DNA from: Cristatella mucedo
Taxonomy: Eukaryota; Bryozoa; Phylactolaemata; Cristatellidae
Assembly (NCBI GenBank): GCA_009760855.2
Contig: WPIO01000078.1
Location: 1,458,501 to 1,522,500, forward strand
DNA length: 64,000 bases
Direction: 5' to 3'
Part shown: positions 34,967-46,800 of the stretch, piece after piece
How the letters are laid out: each line of letters begins with the position of its first letter
Numbering within the stretch: position 1 is the stretch's first letter
Program-made: the position numbers and the translations under genes
Notes under the pieces: model-generated
The model's input: the letters and a program-made list of their open reading frames with translations, nothing else
Database searches by the model: none
Told to the model about the DNA's origin: nothing

Positions 34967-37900
34967 CTACAGAGTGCACCATATAGCTGGCTGAAATTGG
35001 AACATGAGCACACCACATAAAACCAGCACGAGCATACGTCATGCCAAAGACCAACACTAGCAATGGAACCCTGGAAACCCAGCAACACTAGTACAGAACC
35101 ATAAAAAAAAATCCTAGCTGATTAAACAGCCTCTTTTTTTATAGCGACAGAAGAGCCTTTACGGCTATCACCACCGCTTGCAGTGGCGATAAAGAATCGC
35201 CCACTGCAGCAATCGAACCCACGACCTCGGGACCGAGGTCGTGAAAGCAACCTCCTTACCTAGTGTGCCATCACGGCTCACTCAGTGATGCCACAACTAT
35301 AAAGAAAAAATGCAGTAACATCGGCAGCAAAGACTTACCAATTCTTCACCCTATAACACTCATACAAGGAAACACAAGCTTGCAGCCCCAGTTAAATTTG
35401 CCTATAAGCAGTGCCAACCATGCAGGGTGCTCTTATGGACAGGTCCATTGGCACATAGGTTAGGCTAAGAAATAAGTTCACGTGCCAGGACAGGCCGGAA
35501 GTGGCACTTACTAAGCAGGAGCTGCTTGCATGCAGTTGCTGCATAAGATGCTTACACTTGATCCCTTTTTTGCAGGACTCTTGGAAACTGGTCAAGATCA
35601 TCAAAGGAAGTTACTCAGGTACATCACATAAGAAATTGTCACTTTGACCATGTAAATGCAGCTTCAGACCAGATTTGGCAGTACTACTTCTCAAACATGA
35701 CAAAAACACACGAGCGAGCATCAGAACCAGATGCTAACAAAGCTAAAATGCATTTCTACCTACTTTCATTGGTAACCAGCTCATCTCTAGTAGGGGCAGG
35801 AGCTGATCGTGGCCGTCGCTGTTTTTGCTGCTGCTGCCGCCTCTGCTGCCTGCTTTGCTTTCTGCCCAAAGCAGCTGCTGGCTCTGGCAGCCATCCAGGC
35901 CGTGCGTCCCAACACTGCTCACAATAGCCCCTCAGTGGAGGATTCATGTGGTTGCACTTGCCACAGTACCACTTGTCCTTCTGAAAGCTGCCCGAGTCAC
36001 TATCGCACTCTTCAGTGCTGCCATCACTGTTTTTCCCTAGAGAGCTGAAGTCAGCCCAGCCATCAGAGCTGCTGTCATCGCAGAGGACAAATATTTCCTA
36101 GAAAGTCACAAAACTACACAGATGTTTCACTTGCAACAAGGGAAATGCTTGCATCGAAACACAATTGACCGCGCCCAACGCCAAGTCGCTAGAGGAAAGC
36201 GGTGAGATGGTAGGTCCAAGGACATACATCTGCAGAAGCAATTTCGTCGAAGTTAACAGTTGATGCCTCGGATAGATCCGACTCGGATGACTCTGACAGC
36301 ACCTCAAATTCATCGAGTTCGTCTTCGTGAGCAGGTTCACGAAGGTGACCGTCCACCGAGTGCTGCCGGACATACTGCCGGGGACTTGAAATGGCGAGTA
36401 AACTGTCGTCGTCATCTAGGAACCACAGGTCGTCTGACGAGTCCTTGACGAGGGCGGTTTCATAACCCTAACAATAGATATATCAACAGAACCTGAGAGA
36501 AAGAGCAAAGAGGACGGCATGTCATTGGAGAGGGTTGTGTCACTAACACGCACAAACAAACAGATGTATACGGTACTTCAACCAGTGGATGACATCGGTT
36601 GTGCTAACGAGTGAACAGCGATCGAATCGCCATGTAGTGTAAAATCAGGGAAGTGCCAGCATATATTTGCAACCTTTCATAGATAACGAATAATAATGGT
36701 CGTGCAGCATATCGTGGCCTAGGACCTCGTTGTGCCAGTGCTCTGAAATGCAGGATAAAGAAAGTACGGGCAGGGCAGAATACTCAGCTCACCTTTTGGC
36801 TTACATGTTTTTCCCTGAGCACTTCTGCTCGTAGGTATAATGCACTTTTCACTTAGCTTTACTTACTTGAGCTATGATTATTCCTGTGGGCCAACCCAGT
36901 CTCAACAGCTGCCACGAAATAATACAAAAATCCCATGCCCCATTAGCAGCCCTTGGGAGCAAGTATAAAATGCAGCCAGGTTCAGCTAACAGATTGTGCT
37001 ATACATTCCAATTTGTTAACTAATCCTTAAATCGGTATGCCTATACGAAAATCAGTCCGGCTGTTGCTTGCGAGTACGCCGGCTCCCTACAGACGTAAGC
37101 TACTTGTTTGCCTGGACATCGGACAGCATCCATGCCCTGCCTGAGGGGGTGCAGTTCAGCGATTGCTGCAAAGTTTTTCAGCACTGCCATGCAGATTTAA
37201 ATGCAAATCTGCTGCCACTGAGAACCTCACTGAATTGCTTGTACTGCGGCATGGCGGCCGAGAATGAAAAAGCGGACGACAATGAAAAGGCGGACACTGA
37301 AGACATGCGCTAAACGAGTGGGCAACTGCTGGCCTTCCAGCCCTGCCAGACAGAAAGTGCATCCCAAATATTCAAACCAGACACACGTGGGATGTAGTGA
37401 AGTTCTAGCTCTGTCAATAGATGACAGTTGCAATGCATCTATTACTGACGGCTAAGCATTGCTAAACACAGCAGAACTTAAAAAAGCACTACTAAGCTGT
37501 AATAATTAGGGTATGATACTGAAAGAATCAAGCTCTACAGTTGCTTTATGGAATTCTCCACGAATATTTAGTCTGACTCAGGAGAGAATACTCAACATTC
37601 ACAGATTGGTTGCATTGTTTTATCTTTCAACTGGTAGCTACTATCATCCTATGTTAGAGACGAATACAAATACACGGCTTAGATTCACAGCTAACTCTTC
37701 AAAACTGCTTGGAGTCAACCTTGACATAACAAACTATGGGTGAAACGGCTCAAAAAATACACAAATACGACCCAAGCAATACCTAGATCATAAATTATTT
37801 TCTGTCGCTACAACAGCCTCCACTGAATACCAAACCACGGCAGAATTATTGCCACGGTATCAGAAAGCAAGATCAAGCCTGCTGTCGCACTTGCTTGTTG

Positions 37901-40331
37901 AGCCGTCCAGCACCTCAACGAATGCAGACAAATGAGTCACTAAGCATCTGCAATGTAAATTTTTAAATGGTATATGCACATACACGTCAGCTTCCTAACA
38001 AGTTATCTACCTTATAGCCGAGTCCATCTATATTTAGGTATTCACACAGCTTACCTGGAAACTGTGATAACTTTCGGTATCATCAGATTGAACTGAACAA
38101 ATGTGGTGCGAACGTTGCCAGTGCAGCTCGGTGCTACCACCATTACCATCAAGATTGGACAAGGTCAAGGACGACGAACGGCTTCGTTTGACAGCAGACG
38201 ACTCAGATGCTGTGTAACCTGAACAGTCAGTACACTGACAGTACAACAACAATACTGCACAGTAACAGATACTTCAATATCAATATTCTGTCACCATCCG
38301 AGAAAACAAACAGCAGGACAATCGTCGTCTTCTATCACCCTGGTTACATCACTATTTTAGTGTTAAACTCCAATGCAACGTCCACTCGCTGTGAACCAAG
38401 AGAGCGACAAAGGCACCAAAAGAAGCTGTGCACGCCAGCTATGCTAAAATTACAAAAAAAGATCACAGAGCACACTGCGTGCGCCAAATGCAGACAGGTA
38501 TGTTTCACTAACGTCCACTAGGGAGCAGCACAATGATCAGGATAAATGCTGAACATGGGCAAGATAAGTGCAGCTCAATCGGAAGTCATCAGACCTATTC
38601 CGGTATGAAAAATAAATACCTAAGGTTTTGTGTACTGCATGTACCGGTAAATTGCGCTGCTTTGCCGTCGTCTCTCTCATGGGACGACAACAAACAAAAA
38701 CTTACTATGACGGCGCTTAGCAGAAGCCTGAAGCATGACAGTCCTCTACAAAAACAGAAGAGAAATCTACAAAAGTACAGCTTTTCCATAAAAAATCTAA
38801 CCAATCTGGAATAGACGAGATAGGTTTCATGATTCCTAAACTTGGCCTACTGCAGTACCAACAGTAGGAGGGAGGGTAGGGGAGGGTTAGAAGGAAATTG
38901 CAAGCACAGAGAACTCACTACTGGCACTGATAACGTCAGTCAGCTCCATGACTCAGCAACAGTGTATGATCTAGTGGGTATGCCACCACTTAAGGTAAGG
39001 CTTAGCTCACCAGCTGCCAGTCACTTTGCCTGGCTTGGTCACCGAATACTTCTGCTTAGGATGGCAATAGCTTACCAGGCTTAATAATTGATAAGAAAAC
39101 ACAGTGCATCCCCACACCAGCAATTCGAGGTAGCAAGCATGGAGGTAGTTACTATTACTGACCAGGGGTGTATGTTAGGGGACAGAAATGGAATCTCGGT
39201 CTAGGTCAGCCAGTGAGCATTTTTCCGGCTAGACAGGATTGGACACTAACTTTGGCTAGAAAGGATTTGACAGGGCCATTAGCACTTGGTTCTACCCAAG
39301 TGTGTGCAACAGCACAGCTGAGGAGATGCCCTCCCAGGGCAGGCCTTCAGTCATAACAACAAACGCATTCGCTTGGACTATTCACATAGAGACGCATTCG
39401 TCTTGAAACTGGCTTGCCATTATTTATTCCAACTCACTCATACTATTCGTCTCTGGGGAGGTGAGTTTCGATTTCTAATATCCTGCTCACTTTTTGGCGG
39501 CACTACGCAAAGCAAGGCAGAAATAAATGGCAGAATTGCAGGACCAATTTTTGAGTCAAATCCACTACCGCCACGAGGTCGAAAGCTTCCCTTTGACCAG
39601 TGGCGTCCCAACCAGTAGCCACTGCACATCGACGTTAGTGTCGGCACTGAAAGGCTAGCATGAATTGCTAACCTTATAGCACTCGACTTGCTTACGCCAT
39701 GTGCAAGGCAATCTGCCGACTCGGTGAACGCTGCAACATTATGAGCCAACCAATGAACGAACCCCTTTCCTTTGAGGAGGACTATCGCTGCACTAACGCC
39801 CCCAGTCCTACGGAGGCGAGCCTCACGCAGCGTTCCGACCGAACGAACAAAGGCTAACTGCAATGGTCTGCGGCTTAAACGCCGGCTAATATCAATTTCG
39901 GACACTAGCTCGGTAAAACGAAAGCCTACTTTCGAAGCACGGCGTTAGGATTCGCACGTTCTTATGTTCATGAATCGGTCCACACCCCACTATCGACAAA
40001 CGCTAAGGAAACGGGACTTCGGCAGGTTCACATTTCACATGCAATAAAAAATAATACCTAGCATAAACCACGGCCCCGGCACATTGAGTGAGAGAGAGAA
40101 AATGAGACAGACAGACAAGAGATCAAAACAGCACAACATCTGCTCAATAAGGTAATGCTGAATCCCAAGTATACTCAATTGGTCACAAAGGCTCGATTAA
40201 GCAGAGCTCATGAATACACAGTAAAAATGCAATGCAATTAGTATGGAAATACGGGCGGGAATTTACTGGCATGTGAACACACAGCAAGCGATATATCTAT
40301 ATTCACATACCTCGCTATCAGCTGCAGCCAT
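34419..40331 (-). CDS. MDM2: MDM2/MDM4-like RING E3 ubiquitin ligase
   Basis: MDM2 ubiquitinates p53-family proteins and itself in the nucleus. Exons read leftward: 40331-40311 (start, phase 0), 38745-38706 (40 nt), 38218-38055, 36467-36228, 36097-35764 and 34966-34419 (stop). Phases agree at every junction, giving about 448 codons (human MDM2 is 491). Domains in order are a basic Ser-rich stretch (VKRSRSSSLTLS), an acidic region (DDLWFLDDDD, DEFEVLSESSESD), a RanBP2-type zinc finger (WYCGKCNHMNPP..GYCEQCW), a Gln/Arg stretch, a Ser/Asp run, and a C-terminal RING. The RING reads LCVICSSRKKNACIIHG, then STGHQVCCYPCARKM, then RPCPVCRRPIQKVIRNYF, with the family's Cys/His order. The N-terminal SWIB p53-binding domain was not found. 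It may lie in an unrecognised exon between 38746 and 40310. The last acceptor could also be 15 or 21 bases further in. Confidence 0.9.
35103..35282 (-). mobile_element. tRNA-derived SINE (type 1) in MDM-like intron
   Basis: The left end has an A-run (the reversed tail). It then reads CCTAGCTGATTAAACAGCCT, GAAGAGCCTTTACGGCTATC, CGAACCCACGACCTCGGGAC and a head ending TGTGCCATCACGGCTCAC. This is one of the best-preserved copies. Confidence 0.9.
35764..36097 (-). CDS. MDM2: MDM-like exon: RanBP2-type zinc finger
   Basis: The exon starts in phase 0 after TTTCTAG and ends in phase 1 at a GTAGGT donor. It encodes an acidic lead (CDDSSSDGWADF, EECDSDSG), the finger with four cysteines (C-GKC, C-EQC) and the MDM-typical NPPL and RPGWLPE, then a Gln/Arg-rich stretch. 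Confidence 0.93.
36228..36467 (-). CDS. MDM2: MDM-like exon: acidic region
   Basis: This exon has 80 codons, is phase 0 at both ends, with acceptor TTGTTAG and donor GTATGT. It encodes DDLWFLDDDD and DEFEVLSESSESDLSE. These resemble the MDM2 acidic region that precedes the zinc finger. Confidence 0.85.
36468..38054. other. MDM-like intron, no recognised exon or repeat
   Basis: A plus-strand open frame at 37068-37313 (81 codons, containing LNCLYCGMAAENEKADD) is the longest. It has no known domain and opposes the gene. Nothing else is supported. Confidence 0.4.
38055..38218 (-). CDS. MDM2: MDM-like exon: basic and Ser-rich linker
   Basis: The acceptor is GACTGTTCAG and the donor is CAG/GTAAGC. 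It starts by completing a codon (phase 1 input) and ends in phase 0. KRSRSSSLTLS resembles the RKRHKSDSISLS nuclear-signal region of MDM2. The exon joins in frame to the acidic exon. Confidence 0.75.
38706..38745 (-). CDS. MDM-like 40-nt exon (candidate)
   Basis: The acceptor (CTGTTTTTGTAG) and donor (GTAAGT) are both strong. The 13 codons plus one base (RTVMLQASAKRRH) connect in the correct phase to the next exon. No similarity supports it on its own. Confidence 0.5.
39438..39905 (-). CDS. Open frame inside the MDM-like gene, possible N-terminal exon (weak)
   Basis: This long open frame lies where the missing SWIB domain would be expected. Its RRPLQLAFVRSVGTLREA segment vaguely resembles the KPLLLKLLKSVGA start of the MDM2 SWIB domain. 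The rest does not follow the domain pattern, and no clean acceptor and donor with phase 0 at both ends were found. It is probably not the domain. Confidence 0.15.
   Translation of the reverse strand: MSEIDISRRLSRRPLQLAFVRSVGTLREARLRRTGGVSAAIVLLKGKGFVHWLAHNVAAFTESADCLAHGVSKSSAIRLAIHASLSVPTLTSMCSGYWLGRHWSKGSFRPRGGSGFDSKIGPAILPFISALLCVVPPKSEQDIRNRNSPPQRRIV
40311..40331 (-). CDS. MDM-like first coding exon (candidate)
   Basis: An ATG with seven codons (MAAADSE) ends at a strong GTATGT donor in phase 0. It sits 219 bp from the DDX10 start codon. It is chosen because both the phase and the divergent promoter layout fit. Confidence 0.5.
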
Positions 40332-40549
40332 GACGGTAAAAGCACTACCATGCTACGGGCTAGCTGTAAGAAAAGTTGCCGATTTAGCTGAAGGAAGCTT
40401 TTATAAAATTTAATATTCTATCATATTTCATCAGAGATAAAAACTGAGTAGGGTGCATGTTGCTAATCCTATCAGATACGAGGCGTTGCAGAAGTATGTG
40501 AAGGCCGAATTTAGCTGACAGCGATTCCGTTAGATTTGTTTGTGGAAGC
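40332..40549. promoter_or_regulatory. Shared divergent promoter of the MDM-like gene and DDX10
   Basis: The two start codons face away from each other and are 219 bp apart, so both 5' untranslated regions and promoters must lie within or overlap this interval. A TATAAAA sequence at 40402-40408 is the only core-promoter-like motif seen. The interval is AT-rich and not a CpG island. Confidence 0.6.
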
Positions 40550-40921
40550 ATGGCCGGCCGTGGCAGGCCTGCTTTCGGGGGCGGCTACCCAAAACGCGAC
40601 AAAAAGAACCCTCACACTATAGATGCTGACATAGACCGCGTAAAAGCTTCTTATGGAGATGTAAGTTTACCAGATTTATCTTCTATACTTGAAAGTAATT
40701 TTGGCAGAATATGCGCTGTAGGCTGAGCTTACTTAGCCCGTAAGGTGCTCGCTATTCCAGACCTAGGTCGTCGGTTCGTGACGTGCCGTAGGTGAGCCTG
40801 TAATGCCCCCTATAAGCAGTGGTGATAGCCGTTAAGGCTTTTTTGCCGCTATATAAATGAGGCTGTTGAATCAACTAACTTTAAACGTGATGCACTATGC
40901 CTTCGTTACCATTAGATTGGT

Positions 40922-41004
<83 letters not shown>

Positions 41005-43751
41005 GCTGAAAGAAAAGTCTTTCTATAGGCTGAAAGAAAAGTCTTTGGACTTACTCTTGATTCCTACTTTTAGCCACGCCAGCATCTGTTTGATTTTGAT
41101 CTTGATAGTCTTCATGTAGATGCCTACTCCCGTTAATGATTGCATATGCAGCTTTGGGTTTAGGTATGCCCTGACGGGTGTTCGTGCTTGAATAAGTGGC
41201 GTACCGTTGCAGATTGCCTCGACAAAAATTGAAACGTTCAAGGACTTACCGCTGTCTCATAAAACCCAGCAAGGTAGTAAAATGATGCGAACATGGCTAA
41301 TGGTGATTAATCTGTCCTTTAGCGCTTTTGAGTTCTTGCTTATTGTGTATAGTTTCGAATAGCCCGGTGTGTTTATCTCTGCTCTACTATATTATGAACT
41401 ATTTGTTTGCCATCAAACATCTTAAAGCTATATGCCGGTTCCATTGCTTGTCATTACTTCAATGAACAAATGTTCTGCAGCATCGTTATCCTTTTTAGGT
41501 CTTAAGGAAGCAGGCTTCATAAAGCCAACAGAGATTCAACGAGAAGCAATAGGTTTTGCTTTGCAAGGTCATGACTTACTTGGAGCAGCAAAGACAGGCT
41601 CGGGAAAAACGTTAGCATTCCTTATCCCGGTTGGTATGGTAGCATTCGTCCGTCATGTACCTGTATCCATGCTTTAGTTGACCATACACTCTGTCGAAAA
41701 ACAATGTTTTTACCCCTTTTTTGTTAGTGTCTGGGCTTGCCTGAATCCAAACCAAAGCCATAGAGCATCAGGCAACTCCGGCCAACCGGAGTTATCCAAG
41801 AGTATCCTCGTGGGTTGTCATAGTATTTCTACTTGCAAGCTTCTGCAAAAAACACTAAGCAAGTAAAGGGGTGCGTTTTGCTTTATCAATAAGGCCATAG
41901 CAAGTCTTGAGATTGGATTGAAGCAAACTGTTAGTAGGAGGATCGCTAAGGGTAGCAACTTCCAGTGCGTGGTAAACCGTCAGTCTTTGCCCACTAGCAT
42001 AAAGCAGATAGCTTTCACTGGGCTTCCGACTAAAGCCACTGGACAGAGGACGATTGAAATGCTGTTTATGGACTGATTAAAGCAAGTTCACAATAGATGA
42101 TTTCGGACAGCAATGCATTAGGGCTATTCGAGCGGAAAATTGTGTGTACTGGCATGACTGCCTTTAGCCTAGTTTGAAATTCGGCAGCAAATCGATGTTG
42201 TTTTGAGGCTGCTTTATCCAAAAGAGTGTTGGTGCTTTGCATCGAATCGAAGTTAAAATGGACCAACACGTGTGTCTTGGCGTGTTTAATCAAGTTTTAT
42301 TAGGAAACGAACACTCTGTTCTTGTGGATCGTTACGTTTTGCAGCTGTGCCATTACCTTAAATACACTGCCAGGTCACTAGTAAAGTGCCTTTTTTATGA
42401 AGCCTGTATAGTGCTGGTGCTGTAGCCAACTAATGGGGATTATAGCTTTGGGGGTGATTCAGCTAATGGGGATTATACCCAATGGTACCAAAGCCTGCTG
42501 ATCTGGCTGGTCTATTTTTTTGTCTTCAGTAATTATAGCCATTGCCTGTAAACAAAGGCACACATCGTACTACACCCATACTTTTGTCAAGATTGGTACT
42601 AGACTCGAAAGCTGTGTGCATGCTTGTGCACGCGCATGGGTGCGACTGCTCGATCAGCGACTGGCTGGAATAAGCCCCTACAGATTAGTTGTGCTTCCTG
42701 TTAATGCTGAACATTCAGCTTAGGTCTATAGAGCTTTGGGCAGGATCTATGAAAGCCCAACCTTGCTGCTCAAACACGCGATACAGGTTAGCACTCCCAC
42801 TTTGGATTTAGTGGAGCTACTGAGTGTCTATGCTGTGGCGCCGAGTTTAAGGTAGAATCTGGAGGGTGGTATTACTGTGTCACTACCAGTGTAGGGTCAT
42901 GGGCTACCTGCGGGCAAAGTATTTTAGCAGTTCACAGTTTACTTGCTTGTGTGGCAATGTCCACCCCTATCCTTTCCCACGCTTAGGTGCTTGAACGACT
43001 CTACTGCGAGAAGTGGTCTGCTATCGATGGTGTTGGTGCCCTCATCATATCTCCGACCCGTGAACTGGCTTATCAGACCTTTGAGGCCCTGCGCCTAATT
43101 GGCAAGAGGCACGATTTCTCAGCCGGGCTTATAATTGGTGGCAAGGTATTTCTATCTTTCAAGTAACTTTTGCCACTGCTGCTGCAGCTGTGTTTGCAGC
43201 ATGAGAGTGTGTGCTAAGCTCTTTTTTTAGCATCTGAGGGAAGAGTCTGATAGGATAAATCGCACAAATATAGTAATATGCACACCAGGCCGGCTGCTGC
43301 AGCATATGGATCAAACAGTCAACTTCGGTGTTGATCGGCTACAGATATTAGGTATGATGGAGTTATGATTCTACCCAGCATTTGGCGTGTATGGAGCTAT
43401 GCTTAGGTCTCTACCCTGTGCTGGTATGATTCTTACTGTCGGATTTCTAGCATTATAATTTAACGATTTTTCTTTGTCAGTTCTCGACGAATGTGACCGA
43501 ATTCTCGACCTTGGCTTTGAAGCCACAATGAATGCCGTTATAGCAAACCTGCCGGCTGAGAGACAGACCTTGTTGTTCTCTGCAACACAAACAAAGTGAG
43601 GTCTTGTGTTTTTGCATTTGCTATTGCTTCAGTTCGAAAATCGCCTAATCTAAATGCATGATGCAGCAGGCTGGTTGACCATAGGCCGTGCCATCTCATT
43701 GATCTTTTCGACCCGATGTGCCTTCTATGAATATCCTGCAAAAACCATGGT

Positions 43752-43828
<77 letters not shown>

Positions 43829-46800
43829 TACTATTTGCTATACGCTTATGCATGCCACTCTCACTATAATTGTATTCACTTTTTTCTGTGTAGGTCGGTG
43901 AAAGACCTGGCCAGGCTCAGTTTACAGCAGCCCATATATGTGTCTGTCCACGAGAATGCATTACACAGTACACCAACCCAACTTGACCAAAGTTTTATTG
44001 TGTGTGAGCTGCACGATAAGGTCAACTTGCTGTGGTTCTTTATCAAAAATCATCTAAAGTCCAAAATCCTAGTGTTCGTTCAAAGCTGTAAGCAGGTAAG
44101 CAGATTGTGGAACGTTGTGCATACTTGCATATTAATGCTTTTTTGTAACAAAGTCTAAACTTATCAGGTTGATTTAACAAATCTCAATGAATGGCTTGCC
44201 ATAATAGTAAAAAATTCAGGACAATCTCCTTGGTCTTGATAGTTTATCTTGTTATGCTTCTTTCTAGTAATAATAACAATAATCTCTTAAATGTAATGTC
44301 CTGAGAGAACCAGATCTCTATACAGGAGCTGTGTAGCTCTACAGATGCTTTACATCTTACTTCTGGCGTAGCAATAACCAAAAGTTAATGACAAGCAAGG
44401 TATAGACAATCATAAAAAAGGCATGCAAGTATCGTGCCTAGAAAAACTTTAAAGGTACCTTAAGAAGACACACAGGGCCGCTGGTTAGTAGAACCCAAGG
44501 TTAGTAACATGTACCTTATCATGATTCGGTTAGCATGCAAAGCACACCGGAAATAAAAGCAAGTTCACTAAAGTACAAGGAAAGCTGAGTGGAACTGATG
44601 CATATTTAGCTGAGACTGAAAATATGCAAAGTTTGTGTAGTTGGTTGCAGCTCCTATGCACTGAGTAAGATCAATCAAACCTTTAATGTCACCGAGACCA
44701 TTGTATTAGCTTTCTCTGTATTCATTATCCTGTAGCTGGAAGTGTATTACTATGCTTCAATCCATCTTCACTTTATCGAAGGACGTAAATCTTGTCAATG
44801 ATGCTCGAAGTTGTGCATAGTTTTTCCTCGAAAATATATTTGTTGGACGTTTAGTGCTTCGGGCTAGTTGTGCTCCTGCTTTTTACTTTTGCTATCCTTT
44901 CTTACTTGTGGCAAGTATGGAGAAGCCTTATGAACTAATCCGGTTTGTGCTGCGCTTCTTTGCCAGTGGAGTTGCTTGCAGTCCTCCCCACAGCAAAAGT
45001 TGTGTACCTGGTAGTGATAATTAGTTGGTGCCCTTTGTAGTATGCCTACTGTCTAGTTAAGGAAATGTTTCTGGGTTTACAATCAGGGCTGCTGCTCTTC
45101 TTGTTGCTCACGTAGCTTCATCGTCCAATCACGTTATCGTCCAATTCACGTTATCGTCCAATTCACGTTATCGTCCAATTAAATGAATAATAATTACCTG
45201 CAAAGTGAGCTCATTTTTAGCAGTTTCAGATGCAATGCATATAGACACTGGCTACCCCCCCCCCCCCCCCCCGTGCATGTTAGCTATTACTGGCCACTGG
45301 GTCTAAGCCTAAGGGGTAAGGCAGTTGAGTTGACCTTTCTTGGCCCAGGTCTTGGATTGGAGTCCTGCCGATTGCAAGTCTGTATTGTCTTTTGCAAGCA
45401 ATGTGATAGCCACAAAGCCTCATCTGCTTCTATATAAATGGCTTTGTTGAATCTGCTCATATTTACTTTAGTTTACTTGAATTTAACCAATTAACATGCT
45501 TTATTCTACCATGTGCCAAGTTCCTAAAGAGAGATTTAGACCTAATAGGGTACTCTTTAAATTTCATATGATTGTTATTCTAAATTCAAAGATGACAGCC
45601 ACTTTAGACCAGCTACCCGGTGATGCCTTGCAGTAGTTGCAGGATTTTATAAGAAATGCTAGCTGTTGGATACGGTTGTTGACCATTTTTGCAGCTTCTT
45701 GTTGTCGATGTTTGGTTTTGGCTAAGAGCTTTTTTTCTAGAGGTTGGAATAGGTCGTGCATCGTGCTTGTTTGAAACCCCTTAAGTCAGTTGTGCCAGTC
45801 TGTAGTAGAATGATGAAATCGTTATGAAGAGAAGGCAGCCATTCCAAACCGAGAGCTATTCACTAATAATGGGCTCTACACCTATGTTAGCACATCCAAG
45901 CAAAATTCGCTCATCATGCACAATCTTGCCGTGCTCCCTCCCATGTCTGAGGCCATACGTTTCGATTTCTTGGTTTTTGAAAACGAGTATGAAATCAAAA
46001 TTGATCAGTGGTACAGATTTTTTAAGCATTTTATATAGACGACTTTTCTTGTTGATTGGCTGTTTACCCATTGAGAACTTACCATCTTTTATGTGACTAC
46101 TCAAAAAACAGGCAAGTGCCTTTGTATGTGTGACATAACATAACATAACATAATTCATTTATATAGCGCCCCAAGAGAACTTAATCTCTATTCAGGCGCT
46201 TCACATATGCCTTGGGGCTCGAGCCCACGACCTCAGTCAGACCTTGGTCGGGGCGAGTACCTTAACCGCTAGACCAAACCGGTTCGGCTTGTGCATACTG
46301 AAATTGTGCATGTTGTCTCTAACCGATTGCCATGCTTTCCTTCTAGCATTTGCAAAGTGCCTAGAATGAAGGCTTGCTGTCATGCTGTCCTATATAACCT
46401 TTTTAAAATTACTTCTTATTAATACCATTAGCAATGGTTCTGTTATAATTTGTTTGAGCTTACGGACCTCCGAAATCAGAGTCGGTCATAACTTTACTCA
46501 TTTCTAAAGGCTGTTATGTAATAAGTGGTGACGAGTGTATTTTCAAAGCCGGGAGATCCTAGAATACATCTCTTGAACTGCTAGGTAGTGCGATTGTGTA
46601 GGCACTTAAAGTTAATAGACTCATGTGTCTTCAGATATATATGATATGATCTCAGCTAGTCACGGCACATAGGCATATACACAAAAGTTAGCTGTGTTGC
46701 TGTTAATAATAATTATTATTATAACACACTTGATAAAGCGCCCTCGGGTAACTCAATCTCTTTCTAGGCGCTTTACATTTGCTGCAAAGGAAGCACGATC

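Noticed and set aside
22062-35282. Functional tRNA genes at the B-box-like sites
   Set aside because: The tRNA-like heads are followed by a constant SINE body and A-rich tail and cannot form a complete tRNA acceptor stem as far as I can see.
37068-37313. Plus-strand 81-codon ORF in the MDM-like intron
   Set aside because: There is no domain and no partner exons, and neither strand of this stretch resembles the SWIB domain.
43718-44158. 146-codon ORF reading through a Leu-Ser repeat into DDX10 exon 7
   Set aside because: The first part is the CT microsatellite. Only 43894-44095 is the real exon.
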